Source: Hyphomicrobiaceae bacterium (lineage in GTDB: Bacteria; Pseudomonadota; Alphaproteobacteria; Rhizobiales; Aestuariivirgaceae). From it: a DNA stretch of 64,000 bases. This document shows positions 46,464-56,058 of this stretch, in pieces. Each line of letters opens with the position of its first letter. Positions within the stretch are counted from its first letter, which is position 1. The stretch is taken from contig OMIC01000037.1 of assembly GCA_900298995.1 (NCBI GenBank), positions 62,001 through 126,000 on the forward strand, written 5' to 3'. The notes beneath the pieces were generated by a model. That model saw only the letters and a list, made by a program, of their open reading frames with translations. It did not search any database and was not told the origin of the DNA. The position numbers were made by a program, and so were the translations under genes.

Positions 46464-47453
46464 GAGACCAAGTGCCCGGCCATGATCGCGCAGATTGATC
46501 TCGGGTCTTGCGCCAACATGCGAGATGACCTCGGCAGCTGCAAGTGACCCGAGACGCGCACGGTCATGGAGCGGCCGGCCGCTGGTGAAGCCATGCAGGA
46601 AGCCGGCAGCGAAAAGATCGCCGGCGCCCGTGACATCCACAACCCGGCTCACGGGGTGAGCTGGGCTTTCATGCACACCCTGCGCCGATACGATCACGCA
46701 GCCTTTTTCCGAACGCGTGATGACGGAGATCGGGCAGAGCTGAGCGATCATCTTGACGGCATCGTCGAAGACTGCTGCCTGGCTCAGTGACTTGATTTCT
46801 GCTTCATTGGCAAAGACGATGTCGATGCCTGTGCGGATCAAGTCGAGAAAACTGTCGCGATGGCGCTCGACGCAGAAGGAATCCGACAGCGTGAGCGCTG
46901 TCTTGCGGCCTGCTGCCCGGGCCATGCGGGAGGCAAGCTTGAAGGCGTCCTTGGCCTCGGGCCGGTCCCAGAGATAGCCCTCCATGTAGGTGACAAGGGC
47001 CGCTTCGACCGCAGATCTGTCAACATCGGCGGTGGTGAAATTCACACAGGCGCCAAGATAGGTGTTCATGGTGCGCTCGCCATCTGGCGTCACCAGAATG
47101 AAAGAGCGTGCAGTGGCTGGGCCCTCCTGTGCAGGGTGCGTATCGAAGGACACCCCCTGCGCCCGCATGTCATGGCGGAAGATCGCACCCAGCTGGTCGT
47201 CCTTCACCTTTCCGAAATAGGCCGCACGGCTGCCGAGCGAGGCGAGCCCTGCCGCAGTGTTGGCTGCCGAGCCACCCGACACTTCAATTGCCTGACCCAT
47301 ATCGGCATAAAGCTGTTCGGCCCGACTCTCGTCGATCAGCGTCATCGATCCCTTGACCAGCCCATGGCGTGCGACGAAGTCGTCGCTGACACGGGCGATC
47401 ACATCGACAATCGCATTGCCGATGCACAGCACGTCATGATCCGTTCCAGCCAT
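46458..47453 (-). CDS. Adenosine kinase-like PfkB family sugar kinase
   Basis: A 331-residue PfkB kinase. It has [12 protein letters not shown] at the N-terminus, [15 protein letters not shown] (PfkB signature 1) near residue 60, and [16 protein letters not shown] (signature 2) with the catalytic aspartate near 280. The N-terminal pattern and context in alphaproteobacteria fit adenosine kinase, which phosphorylates adenosine to AMP; other PfkB sugars cannot be excluded. It is divergent from the EI24 gene. Confidence 0.88.
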   Translation of the reverse strand: MAGTDHDVLCIGNAIVDVIARVSDDFVARHGLVKGSMTLIDESRAEQLYADMGQAIEVSGGSAANTAAGLASLGSRAAYFGKVKDDQLGAIFRHDMRAQGVSFDTHPAQEGPATARSFILVTPDGERTMNTYLGACVNFTTADVDRSAVEAALVTYMEGYLWDRPEAKDAFKLASRMARAAGRKTALTLSDSFCVERHRDSFLDLIRTGIDIVFANEAEIKSLSQAAVFDDAVKMIAQLCPISVITRSEKGCVIVSAQGVHESPAHPVSRVVDVTGAGDLFAAGFLHGFTSGRPLHDRARLGSLAAAEVISHVGARPEINLRDHGRALGLL

Positions 47454-47573
47454 TGCCTGTCTCCCAGCGCCCAGCAGGACTCCGCCTAGCGAAGTGTGTG
47501 CGCGCTGGCAAGCGGCTGGACCGGGCGCTTGTCGGCGCTTTCACTTTTCGACCCGATGGGCTAGGGACATGCC

Positions 47574-48236
47574 ATGCTGAAGGCTGCTTACAGGGCGCTG
47601 GGCGATCTGACGTCCACGCCATTCCGCATGGTGCTGGTCAAGTCGATAGCGTTGACGATTGGCCTTTTCGTCATCGTTCTTGTACTGACGGAACTGCTGC
47701 TTGTGACGTTGACCCAGTTCTCCTGGCCCTGGGCGGAAAGCATCGTGGCAGTCGGCACCGGTGTTGTGCTCATCGTGGCGTTCTTTTTCCTGATGTCACC
47801 CGTCGCGGCGGCCTTTGCCGGCCTGTTTCTTGATCAGGTGGCCGAAACGGTCGAACGACAGCATTACCCTGCTGATCCACCGGGCACAGTCCTGCCGCTC
47901 CGGACCACCCTCCCGCTGGCAGCCAAATTCTTCATCGTCGTTTTCGCAGTCAACATCATTGCCTTGCCCGCGGCCTTGCTGGGTTTTGGCGCCCTGGCAC
48001 TCATCATCGCCAATGCCTATCTCCTGAGCCGGGAGTATTTCGAAATGGTTGCGATGCGACACATGGCGGGCGAGGCTGCCCGGGCGTTGCGCAAGCGCAA
48101 CGCTCCAGCTGTGTTTCTGGCCGGTCTGCTTCCGGCGGCGCTCACGCTCATTCCCATCGTCAACCTCGCGGTACCGCTCTTTGCCACCTCCTTCTTCACC
48201 CACCTGTTCAAGTCGGTGCGGCTGCCTTCGTCCTGA
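47574..48236 (+). CDS. EI24/CysZ-like membrane protein
   Basis: A 220-residue membrane protein with four to six hydrophobic stretches (ALTIGLFVIVLVLTELLLV, IVAVGTGVVLIVAFFFLM, FFIVVFAVNIIALPAALLGFG, AVFLAGLLPAALTLIPIVNL). The pattern YLLSREYFEMVAMRHM and IPIVNLAVPLFAT match the EI24 domain found in CysZ-like sulfate-uptake proteins. No cys genes are adjacent, so transport of sulfate is not established. It overlaps the convergent nth by 29 bp. Confidence 0.8.
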   Translation: MLKAAYRALGDLTSTPFRMVLVKSIALTIGLFVIVLVLTELLLVTLTQFSWPWAESIVAVGTGVVLIVAFFFLMSPVAAAFAGLFLDQVAETVERQHYPADPPGTVLPLRTTLPLAAKFFIVVFAVNIIALPAALLGFGALALIIANAYLLSREYFEMVAMRHMAGEAARALRKRNAPAVFLAGLLPAALTLIPIVNLAVPLFATSFFTHLFKSVRLPSS

Positions 48237-48867
48237 ACCGGCAGATGTCGGCGATCGGGCATCGCCAGCATTCAGGCTTGCGCGCCTTACAGATATATCT
48301 TCCATGCAGGATCAGCCAGTGGTGGGCGTGGTGGCCATAGGCAGCCGGCACGGTCTTGAGAAACTTGCGTTCGACCTCCAGTGGCGTCCTGCCGCGCGCC
48401 AGGCCGGTGCGATTGCCAAGCCGGAAGAGATGGGTGTCGACGGCGATGGTGGGATGTCCGAAGGCGGTGTCCAGCACCACATTCGCCGTCTTGCGGCCAA
48501 CGCCGGGAAGCGCTTCAAGTGCCTCCCGATTGTCGGGAACTTCGCCGCCATGTCGGTCGATCAGCTGCTGCGACAGAAGCAGGACGTTCTTGGCCTTGTT
48601 GCGAAACAGCCCGATGGATTTGATGGACTCGCGGATGCGGGCCTCGCCGAGGGCCACCATCTTCCGGGGTGTGTCCGCCAGCGCAAACAGTGGTCCGGTG
48701 GCGCGGTTCACGCTCTCGTCGGTCGCCTGGGCCGACAGCACCACCGCCACGAGAAGCGTGTAGGGACTGTGGTAGTGGAGTTCGCCCACGGGTTCGGGGT
48801 TTGCGGCATGGAAACGGCGGAAGATCTCTTCCACCTCCTCGGCCTTCAAGCGGGTTGATTTCGCCAT
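48208..48867 (-). CDS. nth: Endonuclease III
   Basis: A bifunctional DNA glycosylase/AP lyase for oxidised pyrimidines. The 219-residue protein has the helix-hairpin-helix ALPGVGRKTANVVL with the catalytic lysine, the catalytic aspartate in VDTHLFRLGNR, and a C-terminal iron-sulfur loop C-x6-C-x2-C-x5-C (KARKPECWRCPIADIC). Complete and of normal length. Confidence 0.97.
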   Translation of the reverse strand: MAKSTRLKAEEVEEIFRRFHAANPEPVGELHYHSPYTLLVAVVLSAQATDESVNRATGPLFALADTPRKMVALGEARIRESIKSIGLFRNKAKNVLLLSQQLIDRHGGEVPDNREALEALPGVGRKTANVVLDTAFGHPTIAVDTHLFRLGNRTGLARGRTPLEVERKFLKTVPAAYGHHAHHWLILHGRYICKARKPECWRCPIADICRFRTKAAAPT

Positions 48868-48903
48868 GGATTGCGTGTTCCCTCAGGCTGAGGGGTAAAC
48901 CGG

Positions 48904-49383
48904 ATGACAGAGACAGACAAGACCCAGGCCTGGCAGGCCACGCTGACGCCGCACCGCAGTCTGACGCGGCAAGGCTTCCTCACGGTCATGGCTCTTGTGA
49001 TTCTGGTCAATCTCGTGGTGGGCGGGCTCTTCACGATGGTTGGCGCCTGGCCGATCGCTGGCTTCGCGGGGCTCGACGTGCTGCTTGTGTGGTGGGCCTT
49101 CCGTGCCAATTTTGCCGATGCCCGGCAAATGGAGCGGATCGAGGTTACCGAGCATGAGGTGGTTCTCGACCGTTTACGTGCCGACCGGCCGCCGGAACAG
49201 CAGCGCTTCGTCCGCCGCTGGGTACGCGTGGAGCTTGAGGAAGACCGTGAGCGCGAGTTGATCGGGCGTCTCAGCCTCGTTTCCGGCCAGACGCGTGTGG
49301 CGTTGGGTGACTTTCTGTCGCCTGATGAGCGCAAGACGCTGGCCCAGGCGCTGCGTTCGGCGCTTGCGATCCCGCGGATCTGA
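48904..49383 (+). CDS. DUF2244 family membrane protein
   Basis: A 159-residue protein with two adjacent TM helices (FLTVMALVILVNLVVGGLF and AGFAGLDVLLVWWAFRAN) and a soluble C-terminal domain (RIEVTEHEVVLDRL ... RVALGDFLSPDERKTLAQAL), the DUF2244 layout. Function is unknown. It is divergent from nth with a 36-bp gap, and the Ada-like gene lies 47 bp downstream in the same direction. Confidence 0.85.
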   Translation: MTETDKTQAWQATLTPHRSLTRQGFLTVMALVILVNLVVGGLFTMVGAWPIAGFAGLDVLLVWWAFRANFADARQMERIEVTEHEVVLDRLRADRPPEQQRFVRRWVRVELEEDRERELIGRLSLVSGQTRVALGDFLSPDERKTLAQALRSALAIPRI

Positions 49384-49430
49384 TCGGTTTTCGGGTGGGA
49401 ATGCGCAGCGTTCGGGACTAGTGTCCGGAC

Positions 49431-50312
49431 ATGTCCATCCAGGATCCCTTTGCCGAGGCCGCGCGTGACTACGATCTGGTCCGTCAGACGCTGAGTTTCA
49501 TTCGAGAGAACTGGCGCGAGCAGCCTTCGCTTGAGGATCTCGCCCGGCAGCGCGGCATCAGCGCCGACCATCTTCAGAGGTTGTTCATGCGCTGGGCGGG
49601 CCTCAGCCCGAAAGCCTTCCTGCAGGCTCTCACCATCGATCACGCCCGAGTGCTGCTCAGAAACTCGGCAAGCGTGCTCGAGACGGCATTCGAAGTCGGT
49701 CTGTCTGGCCCTGGCCGTCTCCATGATCTCTTCGTGACGCATGAAGGCATGAGCCCGGGCTCATACAAGACGGGCGGACGGGGGCTTGTCATCCGGTACG
49801 GCTTTCATGACTGTCCCTTTGGCCGCGTTCTCCTGATGATGACGGATCAGGGCATTTGCGGTCTTGCCTTCGCCGATGAGGGCGGCGAGGACAATTGTCT
49901 CGCGGACATGCGGGCCCGCTGGCCCCAAGCTGATTACGTGAATGACTGGCGTGCCACCACGGCTTCGGTGAGACGGATTTTCGATCCCGTGCTCTGGAGC
50001 CCGGCAAAGCCCCTCCGCATCGTTTTCATTGGAACCGATTTCGAAACCCGGGTCTGGCAGACCCTGCTAAGGATACCGCTCGGCCTTGCCACGACCTATT
50101 CTGACATCGCCAGCACTATCGGGCGGCCAAAGGCCAGCCGTGCGGTGGGTGCGGCAGTCGGCCGCAACCCCATTTCCTTTGTGGTGCCCTGTCACCGTGT
50201 CCTGGGCAAGTCTGGAAGTCTCTGCGGATATCACTGGGGCCTGACGCGCAAGCAGGCCATTCTCGGCTGGGAAGCGGGGCTCGTTTCCGCCCACGGCGAC
50301 AAGAAGTCCTGA
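49431..50312 (+). CDS. AraC-HTH / methylated-DNA-protein-cysteine methyltransferase
   Basis: A 293-residue Ada-related fusion. An N-terminal AraC-type HTH (RENWREQPSLEDLARQRGIS ... DHLQRLFMRWAG, residues 20-110) is followed by an AGT domain (residues 115-290) with IPLGLATTYSDIAS and the acceptor cysteine in VVPCHRVLGKSG. It lacks the zinc Ada N-terminal domain, so it would repair O6-alkylguanine and may regulate, without the phosphotriester sensor. It is convergent with irr, 5 bp apart. Confidence 0.9.
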   Translation: MSIQDPFAEAARDYDLVRQTLSFIRENWREQPSLEDLARQRGISADHLQRLFMRWAGLSPKAFLQALTIDHARVLLRNSASVLETAFEVGLSGPGRLHDLFVTHEGMSPGSYKTGGRGLVIRYGFHDCPFGRVLLMMTDQGICGLAFADEGGEDNCLADMRARWPQADYVNDWRATTASVRRIFDPVLWSPAKPLRIVFIGTDFETRVWQTLLRIPLGLATTYSDIASTIGRPKASRAVGAAVGRNPISFVVPCHRVLGKSGSLCGYHWGLTRKQAILGWEAGLVSAHGDKKS

Positions 50313-50317
50313 TCGGC

Positions 50318-50734
50318 CTATTTTCCGGTCCGCCGCAACCGCACGATGATGTCCACGCGGTCGATTTCGGTCGCGGGCGGCAGCGGTGGAAGCCCCTTCA
50401 GCTCGATGTCCGTGGTGCCAATGTCCACCAGCGAGCCGGTCTCCTCGAGGAAATAGTGGAAATGATTCGATGTGTTGGTGTCGAAGAAGGTTGTCTGGCC
50501 CTCGAACGCCACTTCGCGCAGCAACCCCGCTGACTTGAACTGGTTGAGGGTATTGTAGACCGTTGCAAGCGACACGCCGATCCTGGCGGCCAGCGCCTCC
50601 TGATGCAGGGATTCCGCACTCACATGCCGATCCCCCGAGCCGAACAGGATGGCCGCCAGCGCCAGCCGCTGGCGTGTCGGCCGAAGGCCGGCAATTCTGA
50701 GACGCTCGGAGAGGTTCCGATGAGACGCATTCAT
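50318..50734 (-). CDS. irr: Irr/Fur family iron-response regulator
   Basis: A 138-residue Fur superfamily protein. It has the winged helix LRIAGLRPTRQRLALAAILF and GVSLATVYNTLNQFKSAGLLREVAFEG, then FDTNTSNHFHYFLEETG. In rhizobial Irr this last region is an HHH heme-sensing motif; here it reads HFH. There is no N-terminal heme regulatory motif and no Fur-type cysteine cluster. The location next to fabA-fabB is characteristic of Irr in this order. The TATAAG at 50745-50750 is a candidate -10 for it. Confidence 0.88.
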   Translation of the reverse strand: MNASHRNLSERLRIAGLRPTRQRLALAAILFGSGDRHVSAESLHQEALAARIGVSLATVYNTLNQFKSAGLLREVAFEGQTTFFDTNTSNHFHYFLEETGSLVDIGTTDIELKGLPPLPPATEIDRVDIIVRLRRTGK

Positions 50735-50744
50735 GATGTCTACC

Positions 50745-50774
50745 CTTATAGGCGAAACTGGATTTGCAAGGCAA
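50745..50774 (-). promoter_or_regulatory. Candidate promoter of irr
   Basis: Minus-strand TTGCCT (50774-50769) and TATAAG (50750-50745), spacer 18 bp. The predicted start would be only a few nt before ATG 50734, so the mRNA may be nearly leaderless. No palindromic iron-control element is evident. Confidence 0.4.
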
Positions 50775-50816
50775 TCATGGCGCGGATGCGGCCGGAAGCG
50801 GCTCTCACTTGCGGGC

Positions 50817-50845
50817 TTGGACCCCGAATTTCCTTGTGATATTAA
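50817..50845 (+). promoter_or_regulatory. Candidate promoter of fabA-fabB-fabI
   Basis: TTGGAC (50817-50822) and TATTAA (50840-50845) with a 17-bp spacer, about 46 nt upstream of the fabA start. A GAGG Shine-Dalgarno sequence precedes that start by 4 nt. Confidence 0.5.
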
Positions 50846-50891
50846 CGAACTGGTCCGGCCTGGCCGGATGAAACGGGCATCCTGAGGCAGA

Positions 50892-51404
50892 ATGAGCGAA
50901 CCGAAAGCGCACTATGATTACGAGGATCTGCTGGCCTGTGGGCGCGGTGAGCTTTTTGGCCCCGGCAATGCTCAACTGCCGCTGCCTCCGATGCTGATGT
51001 TTGACCGGATTACCGAGATTTCCAAGGATGGCGGCGAAGCCGGACTTGGCAAGATCGTCGCTGAATTCGACATCAAGCCCGACCTCTGGTTCTTCGGGTG
51101 CCACTTCAAGGGTGATCCCGTGATGCCGGGGTGTCTCGGACTTGACGCGCTCTGGCAGATGACGGGCTTTTTCCTCGGCTGGCTCGGCGAGCCCGGCCGG
51201 GGCCGGGCACTTGGCGTGGGCGAGGTCAAACTCAGCGGCATGGTGACGCCGATCATCCGGCGGGTCACCTATGAGGTCGAGATTACCCGGCTCATACTGC
51301 GCCGCCTCAAGATGGCCGTGTCCAACGGCGTCATGAAGGCTGATGGCGAAACGGTTTACCAGGTCACCGACATGAAGGTCGGGCTGTTCCAGCCCGCGAC
51401 CTGA
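50892..51404 (+). CDS. fabA: 3-hydroxydecanoyl-ACP dehydratase/isomerase FabA
   Basis: Introduces the double bond of unsaturated fatty acids at the C10 stage. The 170-residue protein has the catalytic H71 in [17 protein letters not shown] and D85 in LGLDALWQM, matching E. coli H70 and D84. It begins the fabA-fabB-fabI set and sits opposite irr. Confidence 0.97.
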   Translation: MSEPKAHYDYEDLLACGRGELFGPGNAQLPLPPMLMFDRITEISKDGGEAGLGKIVAEFDIKPDLWFFGCHFKGDPVMPGCLGLDALWQMTGFFLGWLGEPGRGRALGVGEVKLSGMVTPIIRRVTYEVEITRLILRRLKMAVSNGVMKADGETVYQVTDMKVGLFQPAT

Positions 51405-51417
51405 GAAAGGAAGCAAG

Positions 51418-52629
51418 ATGCGGCGCGTCGTCGTCACTGGGCTCGGTGTGGTGTCGAGCATCGGGAGCAATGTGCAGGAAGTCCTCAACTCTCTCTATGA
51501 CGCAAAGTCCGGCATCGTGAAGGCCGATGACTATGAGCGGCTCGGCTTCCGCTGTCAGGTGCATGGTGCGCCAAGCTTCGACCTCGACTGCATCGATCGA
51601 CGCGTCAGGCGGTTCATGGGCGATGGTGCGGCGTGGAATTATGCGGCCATGCAGCAGGCAATTGTCGATTCCGGTCTCGAGGACGCAGACGTCAAGAATG
51701 ACCGCACGGGAATCATCATGGGCTCTGGTGGCCCGTCGACGCGCACCATTGTGCAGGCCGCCGACACGACGCGGGAGAAGGGCCCCAAGCGCGTCGGCCC
51801 CTTTGCTGTTCCGGCTGCCATGTCGAGCACTAATTCTGCAACGCTGGCAACGCCTTTTGGCATCCGCGGCGTCAATTATTCGATATCCTCGGCCTGTGCG
51901 ACATCCGCGCACTGCATCGGAAATGCCGCCGAGCTGATCCAATGGGGCAAGCAGGATGTGATGTTCGCTGGCGGTGGCGAAGAGCTCGACTGGACCCTTT
52001 CGGTTCTGTTTGACGCGATGGGCGCCATGTCGAGCAAATACAACGAGACGCCCCAGAAGGCTTCACGCGCCTATGACAAGAACCGCGACGGCTTCGTGAT
52101 TGCCGGCGGTGCAGGCACTGTCGTCCTTGAAGAGCTCTCCCATGCCAAGGCGCGTGGCGCCAAGATATATGCTGAACTTGCCGGCTATGGCGCTACCTCG
52201 GATGGTTTCGACATGGTTCAACCCTCTGGTGAAGGTGCGGTGCGCTGCATGAAGCAGGCCATGGCATCGGCCGCAAGCATCGACTATATCAACCCGCATG
52301 CCACGTCGACGCCGATTGGAGACAAGAAGGAAATCGAGGCGATCCGCGCTGTTTTCGGCGACAGGATACCGCCGATCTCAGGCACGAAATCGCTGACCGG
52401 TCATTCACTCGGCGCGGTTGGTGTCCAGGAGGCGATCTATTCAATTCTCATGATGAAGAACAATTTCATCTGCGAAAGCGCCAATATCGAAGAGCTGGAT
52501 CCGGAATTCACCGATGTTCCGATCGTCCGCAAACGCATCGACAACGCCCGGATCGACACCGTCATGTCGAACAGCTTCGGCTTCGGCGGCACCAATGCAA
52601 CTCTCGTATTCCAGCGCTACAACGGTTGA
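51418..52629 (+). CDS. fabB: 3-oxoacyl-ACP synthase I FabB
   Basis: The condensing enzyme required for unsaturated fatty acid elongation. The 403-residue protein has the catalytic Cys160 in [13 protein letters not shown] and two histidines in [11 protein letters not shown] and TGHSLGAVG (C-H-H triad, as in KAS I/II). A good AAGGA lies 5 nt upstream of ATG 51418. Adjacent fabA favours FabB over FabF. Confidence 0.95.
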   Translation: MRRVVVTGLGVVSSIGSNVQEVLNSLYDAKSGIVKADDYERLGFRCQVHGAPSFDLDCIDRRVRRFMGDGAAWNYAAMQQAIVDSGLEDADVKNDRTGIIMGSGGPSTRTIVQAADTTREKGPKRVGPFAVPAAMSSTNSATLATPFGIRGVNYSISSACATSAHCIGNAAELIQWGKQDVMFAGGGEELDWTLSVLFDAMGAMSSKYNETPQKASRAYDKNRDGFVIAGGAGTVVLEELSHAKARGAKIYAELAGYGATSDGFDMVQPSGEGAVRCMKQAMASAASIDYINPHATSTPIGDKKEIEAIRAVFGDRIPPISGTKSLTGHSLGAVGVQEAIYSILMMKNNFICESANIEELDPEFTDVPIVRKRIDNARIDTVMSNSFGFGGTNATLVFQRYNG

Positions 52630-52636
52630 TCCTGAC

Positions 52637-53437
52637 ATGACAACTTCACTGATGGCCGGCCGACGTGGACTCATCATGGGCGTCGCCAATGATCACTCCA
52701 TAGCCTGGGGCATTGCACAGCAGCTTCATCAGCATGGCGCACAGCTTGCCTTTACCTATCAGGGTGAAGCCTTTGGACGGCGAGTGAAGCCCCTGGCCGA
52801 GTCAGTCGGATCGGATGTGCTTCTTCCCTGCGATGTCGAGGACATCTCGACGGTGGATGCTGTTTTTGCCGCGCTCAAGGAGAAGTGGGGCACCATCGAT
52901 TTTCTGGTTCATGCCATCGCCTTCTCCGACAAGAACGAGCTCAAGGGAAAATACGCCGACACCACGCGCCAGAATTTCATCCGGACCATGGTGATCTCCT
53001 GTTTCTCGTTCACCGAAATCGCCAAGCGGGCGGCAGCGTTGATGCCGAACGGCGGATCGCTGGTGACCCTTACCTATGGCGGATCGGTGAGGGTGATGCC
53101 CAACTACAATGTCATGGGTGTAGCCAAGGCGGCTCTCGAATCCTCGGTCCGCTATCTTGCAGCCGATTACGGACCGCAGGGAATTCGCATCAATGCCATA
53201 TCGGCGGGACCGATGCGGACGCTGGCCGGTGCCGGTATCGGTGATGCCCGTGCCATGTTCAGCTACCAGCAGGATCATGCGCCACTGCGGCGGACGATCA
53301 CGCTGGACGAAGTGGGCGGCGCCGGTCTCTATCTGTTGTCGCCTCTCTCGGGCGGCGTCACCGGCGAGATCCATTATGTGGACTCAGGCTACAACATCAT
53401 ATCGATGCCCCGGCCCGAAGATCTCAAGACGGTCTAG
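52637..53437 (+). CDS. fabI: Enoyl-ACP reductase FabI
   Basis: NADH-dependent reduction of enoyl-ACP. The 266-residue SDR-like protein has the FabI nucleotide loop GVANDHSIAWGIA and the catalytic Y157-x6-K164 (NYNVMGVAK). The E. coli G93 position is A95 here (VHAIAF) and the F203 position is A204 (GIGDARAM); both positions are known sites of triclosan-resistance changes in E. coli. The true start is ATG 52637; the frame is open from 52514 inside fabB. Confidence 0.95.
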   Translation: MTTSLMAGRRGLIMGVANDHSIAWGIAQQLHQHGAQLAFTYQGEAFGRRVKPLAESVGSDVLLPCDVEDISTVDAVFAALKEKWGTIDFLVHAIAFSDKNELKGKYADTTRQNFIRTMVISCFSFTEIAKRAAALMPNGGSLVTLTYGGSVRVMPNYNVMGVAKAALESSVRYLAADYGPQGIRINAISAGPMRTLAGAGIGDARAMFSYQQDHAPLRRTITLDEVGGAGLYLLSPLSGGVTGEIHYVDSGYNIISMPRPEDLKTV

Positions 53438-53534
53438 CGCGGAAGGTTGCGCCGCCAGGAACCGATGCTGGTTTCGTCCTTGCAATCGGACCCCACTTTC
53501 CTAAACGATGCGTCATGTCTGCAACTCCAGGGGT

Positions 53535-54356
53535 CTAGCCCTGACCGTCGCGATAGTTTTCGGCACGGAGCGACGTGATGACCGGATCGCGGCCTGACAG
53601 CGGGTTGTCCGGGTTCCAGGCGAGGCGGGTTTCGTAGAAGCGACAAGCCAGTGCATCATACATGATCAGGCGGCCCACCAGGCTGTCACCGATCCCTAGC
53701 AGCTCCTTGATGACTTCCATGGCCTGCATGGAACCGATGATTCCCGGCAAAGCGCCAAGGACGCCGGCTTCCTCGCATGCCGGAAACAGTCCGCGCGGTG
53801 GTAGTTCTCCCATCAGGCAGCGGTAAGTGGGCCAGGGCGTGCCATCGGGTGACGATTCGTGCGGCTTGAACGTCGAGAGTTGACCGTCAAACTGACCGAC
53901 TGCCGCCGAGACCAGCGTTTTCCGCGCCAGATAGCAGGCATCGCTGACCAGATAGCGGGTCGGAAAATTGTCACAGCCATCGGCTACCAGATCATAACCG
54001 GAGATGATGTCGAGCGCATTTTCGGCCGTAATGCGGTGGTTGTGCTCAACCACGGTCGTATGCGGATTAAGGGCTTCCAGGGTCTCTCTCGCGCTGCGTG
54101 TCTTGGCTGTGCCCACCCGGCCCGTGGCGTGGATGATCTGGCGCTGGAGATTGGAGAGGCTCACCGTGTCATTGTCGATGATGCCGATGGTGCCTACGCC
54201 AGCGGCCGCGAGATAACAGAGCAGTGGCGATCCGAGACCGCCTGCGCCCACAACCAGCACACGTGACAATTTCAGCTTGGTCTGACCCGGTCCTCCCACC
54301 TCATGGAGCACGAGGTGGCGGGCGTAGCGCTCGATCTCGTCGGCTGAGAGCGCCAT
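53535..54356 (-). CDS. HesA/MoeB/ThiF family E1-like adenylyltransferase
   Basis: A 273-residue E1-like protein that probably adenylates the C-terminal glycine of a MoaD or ThiS sulfur carrier. It has the Rossmann loop VVGAGGLGSPLL, DNDTVSLSNLQRQIIH, and the adenylation aspartate in VADGCDNFPTRYL. The two CxxC zinc pairs of E. coli MoeB are missing: their sites read PTYRC and NPDNPLSG. ATG 54356 gives a TGATG overlap with dut; GTG 54359 is an alternative. A weak hairpin (53528-53543) spans the stop, without a U-run. Confidence 0.85.
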   Translation of the reverse strand: MALSADEIERYARHLVLHEVGGPGQTKLKLSRVLVVGAGGLGSPLLCYLAAAGVGTIGIIDNDTVSLSNLQRQIIHATGRVGTAKTRSARETLEALNPHTTVVEHNHRITAENALDIISGYDLVADGCDNFPTRYLVSDACYLARKTLVSAAVGQFDGQLSTFKPHESSPDGTPWPTYRCLMGELPPRGLFPACEEAGVLGALPGIIGSMQAMEVIKELLGIGDSLVGRLIMYDALACRFYETRLAWNPDNPLSGRDPVITSLRAENYRDGQG

Positions 54357-54796
54357 CACCGCTTGCCAGAAGAGCCGAAGCCAGATTCTCCCCGCATGGT
54401 TGCATCAAGCAGGGTCACTTCCCGCCAGGCAATCTGGGTGACAGGAGCCACGACGAGCTGCGCGATCCGGTCGCCCCGGGTAATGACAAAGGGGTGCTCT
54501 CCGTGATTGATCAGCGCCACCTTGATTTCACCCCGGTAGTCGCAATCGACGGTGCCAGGTGCATTCAGGACCGTCACGCCATGCTTGACGGCGAGGCCTG
54601 ATCGCGGACGAATCTGTCCCTCGAAACCTTGTGGAAGGGAAATTGCGAGCCCGGTCGGAACAAGCCCTCGTCCCTGTGGTTCAATCGTGAGATCCGCCGC
54701 GGCCCGGAGGTCCATCCCTGCTGCGCCACCGGATTCGTATGCAGGCAGGGGAAGATCTTCGCCGTTCGGCAAACGCCGGATCTCGACGCTGATCAT
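54356..54796 (-). CDS. dut: dUTP pyrophosphatase
   Basis: A 146-residue trimeric dUTPase that keeps uracil out of DNA. Motif 1 is GMDLRAA, motif 2 is [11 protein letters not shown], motif 3 is [13 protein letters not shown], motif 4 is GDRIAQLVV and motif 5 is ESGFGSSGK, the whole set. It is coupled to coaBC upstream by ATGA, an order also seen in many proteobacteria. Confidence 0.97.
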   Translation of the reverse strand: MISVEIRRLPNGEDLPLPAYESGGAAGMDLRAAADLTIEPQGRGLVPTGLAISLPQGFEGQIRPRSGLAVKHGVTVLNAPGTVDCDYRGEIKVALINHGEHPFVITRGDRIAQLVVAPVTQIAWREVTLLDATMRGESGFGSSGKR

Positions 54797-56016
54797 GAGA
54801 CGGCCTTATCTTGTGCTGTCATCATGTCCGCCAGGCGCTCCATCAGCCTCAGGGCGACATCATCCTTGCTCATCGGCGACCAGCTCTCGATGCCTGCCAC
54901 CGTGATGAGATGCACGGTATTGCTGTCACCGCCGAATACACCGGACTTGCTGCTCACATCATTGGCCACGATGATGTCACACCCCTTCTTCTTCAGCTTC
55001 TCCCGCGCATGTTCCGCAATGCGTTCGGTTTCGGCTGCAAAGCCCACTACGAGACGTGGTCGTTGTCTGTGCTTCGATATCGTTGCCAGAATATCGGGAT
55101 TCTCCGTCAGCTGCAGCGATGGAGGCCCGCTGGTGATCTTCTTCAGCTTTTCAGGGGCCATGGTGGCCACACGCCAGTCGGCCACAGCAGCCGTAAACAC
55201 GGCAAGATCGGATGGCATTTCGCTCTCGCAGGCGGTGAGCATCTCCTGTGCAGTTTCGACGCGGATCAACTTTACGCCTGCCGGTGCAGACAGCGATACA
55301 GGACCTGAAATCAGCACGGTGTCTGCGCCGAGCGATGCCGCGGCACGAGCGATGGCATAGCCCTGTTTTCCCGATGAATGGTTCGAAATGAACCGGACAG
55401 GATCGATAGGCTCGCGTGTTGGACCAGCCGTAACCACTACCTTGCGGCCCGCCAGGGGCTGGTCCCTGGGCTGCAGCAGGCCGATGATGGTCTCGAGAAT
55501 CTCGCCGGGTTCAGCCATGCGTCCGGGCCCGAATTCGCCGCAGGCCATCTCGCCCTCTCCCGGGCCTACCACTGCAATGCCGCGCCGCTGCAGGGTCGCT
55601 ACATTGTCTTCAGTAGCCGGATGCCGCCACATCCGCACATTCATGGCGGGTGCAATCAGAACCGGCTTGTCCGTGGCGAGCAGAGCCGTTGTCGCAAGAT
55701 CATCGGCAAGCCCATTGGCCATCTTTGCCATGAGATCGGCTGTGGCTGGCACAACGACCAGCAGATCGGCCGAGCGCGACAGCTGGATATGACCCATCTC
55801 GACCTCGTCGGTGAGATCAAACAGCGCGGTATGAACCTTCTCGCCCGAGAGACTTGCAAGCGACAGCGGCGTCACGAAGGCCTGCGCAGCCTTTGTCATG
55901 ATGATGCGGACCCGGATGCCGCGGGTCTTCAGCAGCCGCACGAGTTCATGCGTCTTGTAAGCGGCAATGCCGCCCCCGATGATGAGAAGAACTGTTTTTC
56001 CTGCCGTTATGGTCAT
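54793..56016 (-). CDS. coaBC: Bifunctional PPC decarboxylase / PPC synthase (CoaBC)
   Basis: Makes 4'-phosphopantetheine from 4'-phosphopantothenate plus cysteine. The N-terminal FMN flavoprotein domain has [17 protein letters not shown], the active-site histidine in [33 protein letters not shown] and PAMNVRMW. The C-terminal ligase domain has [16 protein letters not shown] and [12 protein letters not shown]. 407 residues is normal. Coupled to dut by ATGA. Confidence 0.96.
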   Translation of the reverse strand: MTITAGKTVLLIIGGGIAAYKTHELVRLLKTRGIRVRIIMTKAAQAFVTPLSLASLSGEKVHTALFDLTDEVEMGHIQLSRSADLLVVVPATADLMAKMANGLADDLATTALLATDKPVLIAPAMNVRMWRHPATEDNVATLQRRGIAVVGPGEGEMACGEFGPGRMAEPGEILETIIGLLQPRDQPLAGRKVVVTAGPTREPIDPVRFISNHSSGKQGYAIARAAASLGADTVLISGPVSLSAPAGVKLIRVETAQEMLTACESEMPSDLAVFTAAVADWRVATMAPEKLKKITSGPPSLQLTENPDILATISKHRQRPRLVVGFAAETERIAEHAREKLKKKGCDIIVANDVSSKSGVFGGDSNTVHLITVAGIESWSPMSKDDVALRLMERLADMMTAQDKAVS

Positions 56017-56058
56017 ATTTTCAGTATGCCAGCATTCATCGCGGCCCGCCAGCGGGCT

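Noticed and set aside
53528-53543. Terminator between fabI and moeB
   Set aside because: The CAGGG-N6-CCCTG hairpin spans the moeB stop and has no U-run on either strand.
54641-55360. Long plus-strand frames opposite coaBC, murJ and glnD
   Set aside because: Antisense shadows with odd composition and no domain pattern.
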